Shown here: positions 1 through 8,326 of the stretch, in pieces
Position numbering within the stretch: position 1 is the stretch's first letter
Layout of the letters: every line of letters begins with the position of its first letter
From: JBKEDH01 sp047975295
GTDB lineage: Bacteria > Bacteroidota > Bacteroidia > Flavobacteriales > Flavobacteriaceae
Direction of reading: 5' to 3'
NCBI GenBank assembly: GCA_047975295.1
Contig: JBKEDH010000189.1
Span: forward strand, 1 to 39,822
Length of the DNA: 39,822 bases
The notes under the pieces: model-generated
Databases searched by the model: none
Told to the model about the DNA's origin: nothing
The model's input: only the letters and a program-made list of their open reading frames with translations
Program-made: the position numbers and the translations under genes

Positions 1-90
1 ATTAGATTTGCACCACCTTTGGTCATGACCGAAGTGCAACTGTTGGATTGCGTGTCCATTATAACCAATACATTAAAACGCTTTGAGTAA
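1..90 (+). CDS. rocD: Ornithine--oxo-acid aminotransferase, C-terminal end (partial)
   Basis: The window opens inside a reading frame whose first base is codon position 1, and it ends with TAA at 88-90. The visible 29 residues begin IRFAPPLVMTEVQLLDC, which I recognise as the conserved C-terminal segment of PLP-dependent ornithine aminotransferases (the RFAPPL motif followed by a final helix). The enzyme moves the delta-amino group of ornithine to 2-oxoglutarate, giving glutamate semialdehyde, in arginine/proline catabolism. The PLP lysine and the substrate-binding parts lie upstream and cannot be checked. It converges on the CCC-motif gene across a strong hairpin. Related class III aminotransferases such as acetylornithine aminotransferase are possible but match less well. 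Confidence 0.75.
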   Translation: MRFAPPLVMTEVQLLDCVSIITNTLKRFE

Positions 91-143
91 TGTTTTTTAC
101 GATTGGAGCTTTCTTAAAATGTGAAACACTAAGCTTTTAGATT

Positions 144-192
144 GAAAAAGAACTGTCTTAAAGGTGTTATAAAAAACACCTTTAAGACAGTT
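144..192. terminator. Bidirectional terminator between convergent genes
   Basis: A perfect 18-bp inverted repeat (151-168 with 175-192) encloses a 6-nt loop. The A-rich stretch at 144-149 gives a T-run on the minus strand, so the hairpin looks best suited to ending leftward transcription of the CCC-motif operon. It may also stop the rightward aminotransferase transcript, where the T-run is weaker. Confidence 0.75.
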
Positions 193-199
193 GTGTTTA

Positions 200-520
200 C
201 TATTGGTTTTCTATTTGAGCCCTAATATCTTCAGCTTGTCTCATTATTTCATCCCAACCAACTGTAGCAATCCTATAAATACTCCAAACAAAATACAGGA
301 TATTGATTATCATAATAACCAAGGCTACCGTTTTAGCTGTCTTCATAGCTTGGATATCGCCTTCGTAATCTTCCGGATTTAATTCGGCAGCTTTTACTTT
401 ACTGCTGGCCATAAAATAAGCAGGAATGGATAAAATAAATCCTAACCCTCCAAAGCAGCAACATAAAAGTCCAAATATGGATAGAACATAAATGGGGGTT
501 GTGTTAAGTTGTTTTTTCAT
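200..520 (-). CDS. CCC-motif membrane protein
   Basis: A 106-residue small membrane protein with two hydrophobic segments (about residues 10-38 and 64-86). The first contains three consecutive cysteines followed by glycines (LLCCCFGGLG), the signature of a small Bacteroidota family known simply as CCC-motif membrane proteins. The loop between the segments is charged and acidic. The function is not known to me. It lies 14-26 nt downstream of a DUF2752 gene in the same direction, so the two are probably one transcript, and the pair is common in flavobacteria. Its stop codon is followed by a strong hairpin. The start ATG at 520 is preceded by AT-rich sequence with no Shine-Dalgarno. Confidence 0.75.
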   Translation of the reverse strand: MKKQLNTTPIYVLSIFGLLCCCFGGLGFILSIPAYFMASSKVKAAELNPEDYEGDIQAMKTAKTVALVIMIINILYFVWSIYRIATVGWDEIMRQAEDIRAQIENQ

Positions 521-534
521 AAGATATAAATTGG

Positions 535-801
535 TTAATAAATAATTCTTTTTATAATAAAACTTGTAATGATAATAGTTACCGAAGTAATAGCCAAAAT
601 ATTTATAATTTTTTTTGTGTATTCTAATTTATAAAACAAATTAAAAGATATTACAAACGCAAGCGGAACCAATGTGTAAATAGCCGGATACATGTAAAAC
701 GCCTCGGTAAATTCGCCTTTTAAAAGCAAGGCAAAAGCACGTTGCAAGCCACACCCCAAACAATCAAAGCCGAGAAGTTTTTTGCTTAGACATGGTAACA
801 T
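535..801 (-). CDS. DUF2752 family membrane protein
   Basis: About 88 residues with two predicted membrane segments. The motif FDCLGCGLQRAF near the N-terminus matches the DUF2752 hallmark (Cys-x-x-Cys-Gly followed by Arg-Ala). The pair of cysteines suggests metal binding or a redox site, but no activity is established. I place the start at the ATG at 801; an in-frame TTG at 813 would add four residues and cannot be excluded. It is the first gene of a two-gene leftward operon with the CCC-motif protein. Two Cys-containing small membrane proteins made together may form a complex; that is inference. Confidence 0.72.
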   Translation of the reverse strand: MLPCLSKKLLGFDCLGCGLQRAFALLLKGEFTEAFYMYPAIYTLVPLAFVISFNLFYKLEYTKKIINILAITSVTIIITSFIIKRIIY

Positions 802-892
802 GAAATCTTCCAAAATAGGTGTTTAAGTTTTAATTGCCTAAAATTAAAAAAGATATTTTAGAAATATGGCGATAATGTTTTTTATTTTTCTG

Positions 893-899
893 TACTTTG
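893..899 (+). promoter_or_regulatory. Weak TAnnTTTG-like -7 element
   Basis: TACTTTG lies 20 nt before the start of the small membrane protein gene at 920. It resembles the flavobacterial -7 box TAnnTTTG with one spacer base missing, and no clear TTG -33 box is visible at the usual distance. It is a tentative promoter for the two-gene unit that follows. Confidence 0.3.
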
Positions 900-919
900 G
901 CTTCGAAATTATGTTTTAA

Positions 920-1114
920 ATGAAATATTTAAACTACATTCTAATACTTGTGGGGGCTATTGTAGCTCTATATTCCAATACAGGGGAAAAGCAAAACCAG
1001 TATGTTTTAATAATCGGTATTGTATTGCTTATGGTGGGAATTTACAGGATATCGAAAACCATACCCAGTAAATATGCCGATAAAGAAACCAACGAAACGA
1101 ACAACGAAGATTAA
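920..1114 (+). CDS. Small two-helix membrane protein, unknown function
   Basis: 64 residues: a hydrophobic helix (about residues 4-18), a short polar turn (NTGEKQNQ), a second hydrophobic helix (about 27-43), then a charged, Asn/Glu-rich tail. I do not recognise a named family. It ends two bases before the ATG of the Smr-domain gene, so the two are very likely co-transcribed and possibly translationally coupled. A membrane-inserted hairpin peptide beside a nucleic-acid-binding protein is a common flavobacterial arrangement, but I infer no function from it. Confidence 0.65.
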   Translation: MKYLNYILILVGAIVALYSNTGEKQNQYVLIIGIVLLMVGIYRISKTIPSKYADKETNETNNED

Positions 1115-1116
1115 TA

Positions 1117-1680
1117 ATGGGTTTTAAGGTGGGCGATAACGTTTTGGTTATGGATGAAAATTTGTCCGGTACCGTAAAAAATATAAAGGGAAATATTGTT
1201 TCGGTTGAAATTGATGATGGATTTTTGTTGGATTTTAAGCCAGAGGAACTGGTAAAGGCGAAACAGGATACTTCCTTAAAATCGGAATTATTTGTCGAGA
1301 ATATTGAAATTATTCTTCAGGAAAAAGCACAATCATCCAAACGGAACCACACACAAAAAATAAGAGCGAAAGATCGCTACGAACCTACAATGGAGGTCGA
1401 TTTGCATATTAATCAATTGGTGAAATCTTCTAAAGGAATGGCCAATCACGACATGCTTACTTTACAGTTGGATACAGCAAGGCGACAATTGGATTTTGCT
1501 ATTTCCAAACGCATCCAAAAAGTGGTTTTTATACACGGTGTTGGCGAAGGTGTACTTAAAACAGAGTTGGAATATTTGTTAGGAAGGTACAACAATGTAA
1601 AGTTTTACGATGCCAACTACCAAAAATATGGTTTGGGTGCAACCGAGGTTTATATTTATCAAAATGCTCCTACCGGTTAA
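1117..1680 (+). CDS. Smr-domain protein (MutS2-like C-terminal domain)
   Basis: 187 residues. The N-terminal part (about 1-50, beginning GFKVGDNVLVMDE) looks like a small beta-barrel of DUF2027/SH3 type. The C-terminal part (about 90-183) is a Smr domain, with VDLHI near its start and the conserved HGVGEGVLKTEL loop near residues 141-152. In MutS2 and related proteins Smr domains bind or nick nucleic acid. This protein has none of the MutS ATPase core, so it is a stand-alone Smr protein and should not be read as a mismatch-repair MutS. The exact substrate is unknown. Its stop codon overlaps the stop of the opposing lipoprotein gene within a palindromic TTAA. Confidence 0.8.
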   Translation: MGFKVGDNVLVMDENLSGTVKNIKGNIVSVEIDDGFLLDFKPEELVKAKQDTSLKSELFVENIEIILQEKAQSSKRNHTQKIRAKDRYEPTMEVDLHINQLVKSSKGMANHDMLTLQLDTARRQLDFAISKRIQKVVFIHGVGEGVLKTELEYLLGRYNNVKFYDANYQKYGLGATEVYIYQNAPTG

Positions 1681-2618
1681 TCGAAATCGGGCGTAGTTGT
1701 GGTTTTTGTAAAACTACTGGGTATAATACCGGTATCCATTGCACCAAACGAAAAACTTTCGAAAGATATAATTTCAATATCAAAACTAGTAACGATTAAA
1801 GTGGTTACAAAGGTGTTGGTAATGGTATTTTCGGCGTAAGCTACTGCCGGAACAGATTCGGTAACGTTTGGGTTTAAATAATCGGCTATAACATCCGATA
1901 TGTCATTGGTTGGATTTTGGTCTTGTTCTTGGCTTTCTTCGTCGCGAGTTAGCACACCGTCATCATCATCGTCTGTATCTAAATAGTCGGGTATCCCGTC
2001 GCCATCGGTATCTTGTGCATCGTCTAAAACACCATCACCGTTAGGATCTGGATTTTCCTTAGATGTTGGTACATTGTCACCATCGTCATCGGTATCCAGA
2101 TAATCGGGAATACCATCGTTATCGGTATCTTGTGCATCCGAAAAATCGCCATCTCCATTAGGGTCTTGTCCTTCCAATTCGGCAGGAATACCGTCTGCAT
2201 CATCTTGAAAACGAATGGTTTTTATGGTAACCGTGCCACTTGTACTGGGATAATCGTTGGCAATGTTAACTTCAGAAGGTGGAATATCCGAACAGAACAG
2301 ATCATCTGGTAATTCGGTATTATGGTACGTTCTGTAGTTAAACACATTGGTACTGCTTAAGTTAAATGAGTCTTCGTAAGTATTGGTTTCTTCATCAACG
2401 GTTAATATCTCGCTTAGGGTTAGGTTGCTTATAAGCACCGATAACGATTCTGCCGGATTCTCTTTGATTTTGTAAAACACTAAATTATTGGCGGTACATG
2501 CTGTAAAACTATCGTCAAAATCAAGCTCGATGGTTGTTATATCGCCATCATCGCAAGTGTTTAATAAGGTAAAAGCTACGGTAGCTAACAATATCTTACG
2601 TATTTTCTTCATTTTCAT
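1677..2618 (-). CDS. Secreted lipoprotein with thrombospondin type 3-like calcium repeats
   Basis: About 313 residues from the ATG at 2618. That start gives a positively charged N-terminus (MKMKKIRK), a hydrophobic stretch and an acceptable though atypical lipobox (LNTC, Thr at -1). An upstream in-frame ATG at 2633 is less likely because it would place MVCNS before the signal. After the Cys comes an Asp-rich start, a domain of about 110 residues I do not recognise, and then a run of Asp-rich repeats: DPNGDGD..., DTDNDGIPDYLDTDDDGD and a second near-copy. These match thrombospondin type 3 calcium-binding repeats, common in Bacteroidota surface proteins. It is probably anchored in the outer membrane. 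The ligand is unknown. Confidence 0.7.
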   Translation of the reverse strand: MKMKKIRKILLATVAFTLLNTCDDGDITTIELDFDDSFTACTANNLVFYKIKENPAESLSVLISNLTLSEILTVDEETNTYEDSFNLSSTNVFNYRTYHNTELPDDLFCSDIPPSEVNIANDYPSTSGTVTIKTIRFQDDADGIPAELEGQDPNGDGDFSDAQDTDNDGIPDYLDTDDDGDNVPTSKENPDPNGDGVLDDAQDTDGDGIPDYLDTDDDDDGVLTRDEESQEQDQNPTNDISDVIADYLNPNVTESVPAVAYAENTITNTFVTTLIVTSFDIEIISFESFSFGAMDTGIIPSSFTKTTTTPDFD

Positions 2619-2672
2619 AGAATTGCAGACCATTGAATATTTTTGTTATTTTACGGTCTTTTATGTTTTAAA

Positions 2673-2680
2673 CAAAAGTA
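2673..2680 (-). promoter_or_regulatory. -7 box (TAnnTTTG) for the calcium-repeat lipoprotein
   Basis: On the minus strand the sequence reads TACTTTTG at 2680-2673, about 55 nt upstream of the lipoprotein start. It matches the TAnnTTTG box of Bacteroidota housekeeping promoters. No TTG box is visible at the ideal distance, so confidence is moderate. Confidence 0.45.
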
Positions 2681-2708
2681 CACGAATTGTTATTTATAAC
2701 GCAGGATA

Positions 2709-2738
2709 TTGGCAATAATTTTATTCTGAGTACTTTTG
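2709..2738 (+). promoter_or_regulatory. Promoter (TTG-N19-TAnnTTTG) for the cysteine desulfurase gene
   Basis: TTG at 2709-2711 and TACTTTTG at 2731-2738 are separated by 19 nt, matching the Flavobacterium -33/-7 consensus. Transcription would begin around 2744, leaving a leader of only about a dozen bases before the ATG at 2756. Confidence 0.65.
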
Positions 2739-2755
2739 TTGGATAAAATAATGTT

Positions 2756-3910
2756 ATGCAACATGTTTATTTCGATAATGCCGCTACCACACCAATGCGG
2801 GATAACGTTATACAGGCCATTTCGCAGGTTATGTCTAGACATTATGGCAATCCGTCATCATCCCATGCGTTTGGAAGAGCATCGAAAGTACTGATAGAAA
2901 AATCTAGAAAGCGTATAGCGCAATATCTTAATGTCTCGGCAGGCGAGATTATTTTCACTTCGGGAGGAACCGAGGCCGATAATTTAATTTTACAGGGAGC
3001 CGTCCGCCATTTAAAGATTGAGAGAATTATTACCTCGAAAACGGAGCATCATGCTGTTTTGCATACAGTTGAAGTACTTGAAGAAGAATATAATGTAGTT
3101 TTAGATTTTGTAAATGTTAAAGCTGATGGCTCTATCGATACCGATCATTTGGAAACATTATTGCAATCGGGAAAAAAAACCTTAGTGAGCCTTATGCACA
3201 TTAATAACGAAATAGGAAATATTTTAAATTTATATGAAGTTTCGAAGCTCTGTAAAGATTACGATGCATTTTTCCATACCGATGCGGTGCAATCTGTTGG
3301 CCATTATAAGTTGGATTTGCAATCTGTTTCGGTCGATTTTCTTGCAGCTTCGGCACATAAATTCCATGGGCCAAAAGGCGTTGGTTTTGCATTTGTAAGG
3401 AAAAGTTTAGGTTTAAAACCGCTAATAACCGGAGGAGAACAGGAGCGGGGATTAAGAGCCGGTACCGAAAATGTACCCAATATTGTGGGTATGGAGGCAG
3501 CATTAAATGAAGCCTACCAAAATATTGATACCGAAACTACAAAAATAAAAACTCTGAAACAGTATTTTATTAAGAAAATAAAAACCGAAATTCCATTGGT
3601 TAAATTTAATGGTCTGTCCGAAAGTTTAGAGAGCAGTACTTACACATTGCTTAATGTTTTATTGCCCATTCCTCCAAAAAAAGCGGCAATGCTATTGTTT
3701 CAGTTGGATTTAAGGGGGATTGCCTGTTCTAAAGGTAGTGCTTGCCAAAGCGGGAGTAATCAAAATTCGCATGTTTTAACCGAAATACTCTCTGCCGAAG
3801 ATTTACAAAAGCCTTCGTTGCGATTTTCTTTCAGTATCTATAACACCGAAGCAGAGGTTGATTATACGGTTGAGGTACTGAAACGATTTGTAAATAATAC
3901 CGAAACTTAA
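2756..3910 (+). CDS. Cysteine desulfurase (NifS/IscS family)
   Basis: 384 residues, normal length for the family. It is a PLP enzyme that removes sulfur from cysteine as a persulfide for Fe-S cluster or thio-cofactor assembly. Visible landmarks: the N-terminal YFDNAATTP, the GGTEADN phosphate loop, TEHHAV, the PLP lysine in SAHKFHGPKG (Lys202), the RAGTENVP motif, and the active-site loop CSKGSACQSG with catalytic Cys at about 330. It stands alone; no iscU or sufE homologue is adjacent, so whether it serves Fe-S assembly, tRNA thiolation or another route cannot be told here. A TTG/TAnnTTTG promoter precedes it. It converges with the TonB-dependent receptor gene over an 81-nt gap. Confidence 0.92.
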   Translation: MQHVYFDNAATTPMRDNVIQAISQVMSRHYGNPSSSHAFGRASKVLIEKSRKRIAQYLNVSAGEIIFTSGGTEADNLILQGAVRHLKIERIITSKTEHHAVLHTVEVLEEEYNVVLDFVNVKADGSIDTDHLETLLQSGKKTLVSLMHINNEIGNILNLYEVSKLCKDYDAFFHTDAVQSVGHYKLDLQSVSVDFLAASAHKFHGPKGVGFAFVRKSLGLKPLITGGEQERGLRAGTENVPNIVGMEAALNEAYQNIDTETTKIKTLKQYFIKKIKTEIPLVKFNGLSESLESSTYTLLNVLLPIPPKKAAMLLFQLDLRGIACSKGSACQSGSNQNSHVLTEILSAEDLQKPSLRFSFSIYNTEAEVDYTVEVLKRFVNNTET

Positions 3911-3991
3911 AAGTTAAAAGAGGGAATAGGAAACCAAGAATAAAGACTTTGCACTTGTAAGTTTTTCAATCTTAAACAGCTAACAAATTAT

Positions 3992-6466
3992 TTAAAACTT
4001 CATTGTAGTTCGTATATTAAAGACACGAGGTGTTAAATAGTTTGGTATGGCATATTGGCGTTTACTGTAAACATCTCTTACCCAAGTATTGGTAATGGAA
4101 TTTTGTACATCAAATATATTATAGATTTCAAACCCAAGCGATAATTCTTTAAATGGTTTTTTCCAACCGTGGTTAAACTGTTTTTTGTTGTCAACCAGAA
4201 CATATTGCAAGCCTAAATCGGCACGTTTGTAATCGGGTAATCGGTTTTGGTACTGGTAAGGATTGGCATAGCTTGGTGAGCCACCGGGCAGACCGGTATT
4301 GTAAACCACATTTAAATATAGTTTTAAATGAGGCATACTGGGCACATAATCTTGAAATAAGGCAGCAAATTTTAAACGTTGGTCGGTTGGTCGGGCAATA
4401 TAACCTTGGTTGTTAATGTTTTCTTCGGTTTTTAAATAGCCAAAACTAAACCAGGATTCTGTTCCCGGTACAAACTCGCCGTTTAATCTTAAATCTAAGC
4501 CGTAAGCATAGGCTTTTGCATTGTTATTGGCACGGTACCTAATCCTAACATTCTCTAAAGTATAGGGGTTAACATTGTTTAATTTTTTATAGTAAGCTTC
4601 CGATACCAATTTAAAAGGCCTGTCCCACATGGTGAAGCTATAATCGTTTCCTAATACCAAATGAAAAGCGTTTTGTGCTTTAACTTTTGGGTTTACCATA
4701 CCGCTTGCATCCCGGAGCTCCCTATAAAATGGTGGCTGATAATATAATCCGGTAGCAATTCTAAAAAGCATGTCTTTTTCCCAATTGGGCTTAATGGCAA
4801 ATTGCATACGTGGGCTAAAAACAGTTTGTGCGTTCGAAGGGATACCTGTGCCACTAACCATCCAATTGTGCATTCTTATACCGGCATTGTACCAAACATC
4901 GTTATTGCCCAAAGTACTGCGTTTACTCCATTGTGCATAAGCTTGTAAACGATTTATTTGGGTGTTGTTGTAGGCTCTTACATTTTGGTAAGGTTCAAGT
5001 GGACCGCTATAGGGTTGGTAGGGTTGTTCGTTTACGGGGAAAGTTCTTGGAGGCCTAATGGAAAAACCTGCCGAGTCGATAACTTCCCATTCTACCAAAC
5101 GATCGCGAATGTCTTCGTTGGTGTATTTTACCGACCAATCAATACGGTTGTTGTTAACGGTGTAATCACCTTTTATTTCAATATTGCTAATTAAGGCGTC
5201 CAAATCGTTGCGGCCGTGGTTAAGCTGGCTGCCTACGCCTTCGCTAAACTCAACTTCACCTAAATTTTCGTCGCCAATATTGGTATTTACCTCTCCAAGT
5301 CTGTATTGCGCCAAAATATCGAAATATTCTTCTTCGGTGGTGTGATAAGTAGACGCTATTAATTTTAAAGTTAGATCATCCGAAGCAAAAAAAGTACCCT
5401 TTAAAGCACCAAAGTAAGTTTGGTACTTGTCCTTTTCCTGTCCTTCATAATACACCAAAAGTGCGATGGGGTCACTAAGTGTACCAAAATTGGTTTGTCT
5501 GGTCTGTGGTTGGTAATTGTATTTGTTTATGGATGCATTACCCAAAAAAATTAGATGGAATCTGTTTGAAAATTTGTAGGTTAAATAAGTTTGAATATCT
5601 GCAAATGTGGGTTTGTAATTGGTTTTGGTTTCTTTGGCTTCTACCAACATGCTGTTATTGCGGTAGCGCATGCCCATAATTCCGGAAAATTTGGAGTTTT
5701 TGCTAATGCCTTCAACCGAAGCACTGGCACCCAGAAGACTTAAATCGATATTGGTTTCAAATTTATAAGGTGTTTTGTACGTAATATCGAGTACCGATGA
5801 TAGTTTGTCTCCATATTTGGCTTGAAAACCACCTGCCGAAAAATCGACATTCTGTACCATATTACTGTTAACAAAGCTAAGGCCTTCTTGCTGTCCCGAA
5901 CGTACCAGAAACGGACGATACACTTCTATGCCATTAACATAAACCAGATTTTCGTCGTAATTACCACCCCTAACCGAATATTGTGTACTTAATTCGTTGT
6001 TGTTGCTAACGCCCGGAAGTGTTAAAAGTAAGTTTTCTACACCCGCATTGGCACCCGGTATTTTACGTATGGTTTCGGGGTCGAGCGTTACAATACCCTC
6101 TATATTTTTATGTCGCTTTCCTGTAAGGATTATTGTTGAAATTTGCTCTGAAATAGTGCTTATAACTGGGTTGAATTCAATGGTTTCTCCATTTTTTAGG
6201 TTGAAAGTACTTGTTGTTTTTTTATAGGAAATATGCGAAAATTGTAAGGTAATATTTGTATTTGAAGGGATGTTTAAAAGATAAAACCCATTTTTGTTGG
6301 TGGCAGTTCCAATATTTTCGCCCACAATATTAACATTGGGTATAGGTTGGTTGTTTTCGTTTAAAATAACACCCTTTATGGTTGCGGTCTGTGCAAAACA
6401 AATAGGCGCCGTAAGTAAAAATAGGATAATTAGGTAAATCGATTTTGTTTTCAAGAGCTGCAGCAT
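3992..6466 (-). CDS. TonB-dependent receptor with N-terminal CarboxypepD-reg domain
   Basis: 824 residues. A signal peptide ends near ICFAQ (about residue 26). A CarboxypepD-regulatory-like beta domain follows (about 27-110, with GTATNKNGFYLL), then a plug domain (about 120-230, with YSVRGGNYDENLVYVNG) and an outer-membrane barrel ending in aromatic Phe at the C-terminus (RVFNIRTTMKF), as expected for BAM-inserted barrels. Such receptors import siderophores, cobalamin, glycans or peptides using TonB energy. No SusD partner is adjacent, so a glycan-type SusCD pair is unlikely; the substrate is unknown. Its ATG directly follows the TAA of the M23 peptidase gene, implying co-translation and a shared envelope role. 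Confidence 0.9.
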   Translation of the reverse strand: MLQLLKTKSIYLIILFLLTAPICFAQTATIKGVILNENNQPIPNVNIVGENIGTATNKNGFYLLNIPSNTNITLQFSHISYKKTTSTFNLKNGETIEFNPVISTISEQISTIILTGKRHKNIEGIVTLDPETIRKIPGANAGVENLLLTLPGVSNNNELSTQYSVRGGNYDENLVYVNGIEVYRPFLVRSGQQEGLSFVNSNMVQNVDFSAGGFQAKYGDKLSSVLDITYKTPYKFETNIDLSLLGASASVEGISKNSKFSGIMGMRYRNNSMLVEAKETKTNYKPTFADIQTYLTYKFSNRFHLIFLGNASINKYNYQPQTRQTNFGTLSDPIALLVYYEGQEKDKYQTYFGALKGTFFASDDLTLKLIASTYHTTEEEYFDILAQYRLGEVNTNIGDENLGEVEFSEGVGSQLNHGRNDLDALISNIEIKGDYTVNNNRIDWSVKYTNEDIRDRLVEWEVIDSAGFSIRPPRTFPVNEQPYQPYSGPLEPYQNVRAYNNTQINRLQAYAQWSKRSTLGNNDVWYNAGIRMHNWMVSGTGIPSNAQTVFSPRMQFAIKPNWEKDMLFRIATGLYYQPPFYRELRDASGMVNPKVKAQNAFHLVLGNDYSFTMWDRPFKLVSEAYYKKLNNVNPYTLENVRIRYRANNNAKAYAYGLDLRLNGEFVPGTESWFSFGYLKTEENINNQGYIARPTDQRLKFAALFQDYVPSMPHLKLYLNVVYNTGLPGGSPSYANPYQYQNRLPDYKRADLGLQYVLVDNKKQFNHGWKKPFKELSLGFEIYNIFDVQNSITNTWVRDVYSKRQYAIPNYLTPRVFNIRTTMKF

Positions 6467-8152
6467 TTATTTTCTGTGGAATACCGATTCAAATGTAGTA
6501 CTATTTCCAACATTATCGGTAACAATTAGTTTAAAATTGTTTTTAGAGGCTACTACTTTTTCATCGTTAAAATCGTATTTTAAAGTATTGGTTTTGTAAT
6601 CGTATTCCATTAAAATCCATGTTCCGTTTATGGTAGCCCTATAATTTGAAATACCCGAAAGATCGTCGCTTATTTTTATTTCGATAAATCTGAAATTGCT
6701 TATCCATTGTCCGTTTTTAAAATTTGGACTGTATATTTTTGGGGGCGTATCATCTATAGTAAGAGCGTAAGTGCCTAAGGTTTTGGTATGCGTTTTTAAG
6801 GTGTCGCCTTTTCGTTGTGTGTAAGTGTAAATCGGTTTGTTTTTATAGCCAACCAAACGGGCAATAAAAAGTTGCTTTTTGTCTGTTTCATTAAAGTGGC
6901 CTATGTTAAAGCCAATATTAAAATTCTTTTTGGCAGGCATGGTGTCTTCGTGTAAAAACAATGTATCGTTTTTGGTTTTAAAATCTATATAAAAATCTTC
7001 GTAAAATGTGTCTGGATAAAAATTTACCGCTGTTTTTCCTAATTTTAAATAATTCCTTTGGTTGGCGGTTATGTAATAAGGTGTTGTTTTTATAGGATTA
7101 GGTTTTGCCAAAGTATCGTTAAGGCCTTTAATGTTTACAGATACCCAAGTGTCGTTATTTTTGTAATCTTTTACCTGTATTTTGTATATGGAATACGTAC
7201 TGTCCTTGATGTGTAAAAATCCGTTATTAATAGGTGATTTGTAAAGGCTTAATTTGTTATTTTTTATAAATAGCTTTTGAATACGTTTCTTTGTCTTCGA
7301 ATATATGCCATAATCGATAAGCTGATTTATGTTTCTAGATTCATCGAAAGAAAATGAACCAAAGTCGATTTCGAAGTTTTGGTTACCGTTAAAAATGGTT
7401 CTTATATTATATACACCATTCGAATTTGCAGCCAAATCTTGTCTATCGTTGGTTTCAATACCAAAACCGATGTTTCCGTAAGCAACAATGTTTTCGGTAG
7501 TATAATCGCCATTTTTTAAGGGAATTAACCGCAGGGGTTGTTTGGTGTTCGATTTGTTAACAAACGACGTGTCGTCTATAGGATAGGCATAGATACTTTT
7601 AATAAAAGGTTTGGTTGTATCTTTTATATCGTAGCCAAACAACATGGGGTTTATTGGGTGTTCGCTTTTATTGCGTATTTCGAAATGCAAGTGTGGACCG
7701 CCCGAACTTCCCGAATTACCACTATATGCCACAAGTTCTCCTTTTTTTACGGGAAGAGTTACGGCACTGGGAAATAATTCTATTTCGTAAGATTCTTTGT
7801 CGTATTGGCGGCTTTTTATATAAGTTTCTATTTCTGGAGCAAATTTTTGTAAATGTGCGTAAACAGTAGTATATCCATTAGGATGGGTTATGTATAGTGC
7901 TTTGCCGTAGCCAAAATGAGAAATCTTTATCCGGCTTACAAAACCATCGGCAGTGGCTCTTATCCTTAAGCCCGTTCGCTGTTGCGTTTTTATGTCTATA
8001 CCCGAATGGAAGTGATTGGAACGCAACTCGCAAAACGTACCGGAAAGAATTAACGGAATTTCCAATGGGCTGCCAAAATAATCTTGTGGATAAGGATTCT
8101 GTGCTTCGGAAAAAATCGAAAAAAACAATACAAAAACAATAGTAGATCGCAT
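6467..8152 (-). CDS. M23 family metallopeptidase (LytM-type)
   Basis: 561 residues with an N-terminal signal peptide. The M23 zinc peptidase core lies near the N-terminus: SNHFHSGIDI supplies the first zinc ligands (His and Asp in HxxxD), and GGPHLHFEIRN gives the HxH motif, so catalytic ligands appear intact. M23 enzymes cleave peptide cross-bridges in peptidoglycan or act as scaffolds. The remaining 380 or so residues form a large C-terminal region with beta-rich character and no motif I can name; that is longer than typical LytM proteins. It is the upstream gene of an operon with the TonB-dependent receptor, with zero intergenic bases (TAAATG). Confidence 0.88.
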   Translation of the reverse strand: MRSTIVFVLFFSIFSEAQNPYPQDYFGSPLEIPLILSGTFCELRSNHFHSGIDIKTQQRTGLRIRATADGFVSRIKISHFGYGKALYITHPNGYTTVYAHLQKFAPEIETYIKSRQYDKESYEIELFPSAVTLPVKKGELVAYSGNSGSSGGPHLHFEIRNKSEHPINPMLFGYDIKDTTKPFIKSIYAYPIDDTSFVNKSNTKQPLRLIPLKNGDYTTENIVAYGNIGFGIETNDRQDLAANSNGVYNIRTIFNGNQNFEIDFGSFSFDESRNINQLIDYGIYSKTKKRIQKLFIKNNKLSLYKSPINNGFLHIKDSTYSIYKIQVKDYKNNDTWVSVNIKGLNDTLAKPNPIKTTPYYITANQRNYLKLGKTAVNFYPDTFYEDFYIDFKTKNDTLFLHEDTMPAKKNFNIGFNIGHFNETDKKQLFIARLVGYKNKPIYTYTQRKGDTLKTHTKTLGTYALTIDDTPPKIYSPNFKNGQWISNFRFIEIKISDDLSGISNYRATINGTWILMEYDYKTNTLKYDFNDEKVVASKNNFKLIVTDNVGNSTTFESVFHRK

Positions 8153-8271
8153 ATAAATATCGGTTGCTACGAAAATAAAAATAACCTACGAATTGACAAA
8201 AAAAATATAATGGGCAGCAAGTGCTTGATTTACAGTTGCAACGCTCTAAATAAAATTTTATTAAAAAACAA

Positions 8272-8302
8272 TTGTAATTTATTGCTGTGTATGTTAACTT
8301 TG
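8272..8302 (+). promoter_or_regulatory. Promoter (TTG-N20-TAnnTTTG) for the zapB-like/zapA unit
   Basis: TTG at 8272-8274 and TAACTTTG at 8295-8302, with a 20-nt spacer, fit the flavobacterial consensus. The ATG at 8327 would lie about 18-20 nt from the start of transcription. Read-through could also supply the 6S RNA downstream. Confidence 0.65.
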
Positions 8303-8326
8303 TATGGTAAGTATTGAAATTTGTAA

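Noticed and set aside
1117..1680. MutS-type mismatch repair protein
   Set aside because: Only the Smr domain and a small N-terminal beta domain are present; there is no MutS ATPase core.
2130..2312. Plus-strand open frame inside the calcium-repeat lipoprotein gene
   Set aside because: No signal, domain or promoter; explained by the repetitive Asp codons on the other strand.
3992..6466. SusC-type glycan importer
   Set aside because: No SusD gene is adjacent, and the partner is an M23 peptidase; only a general TonB-dependent receptor call is supported.
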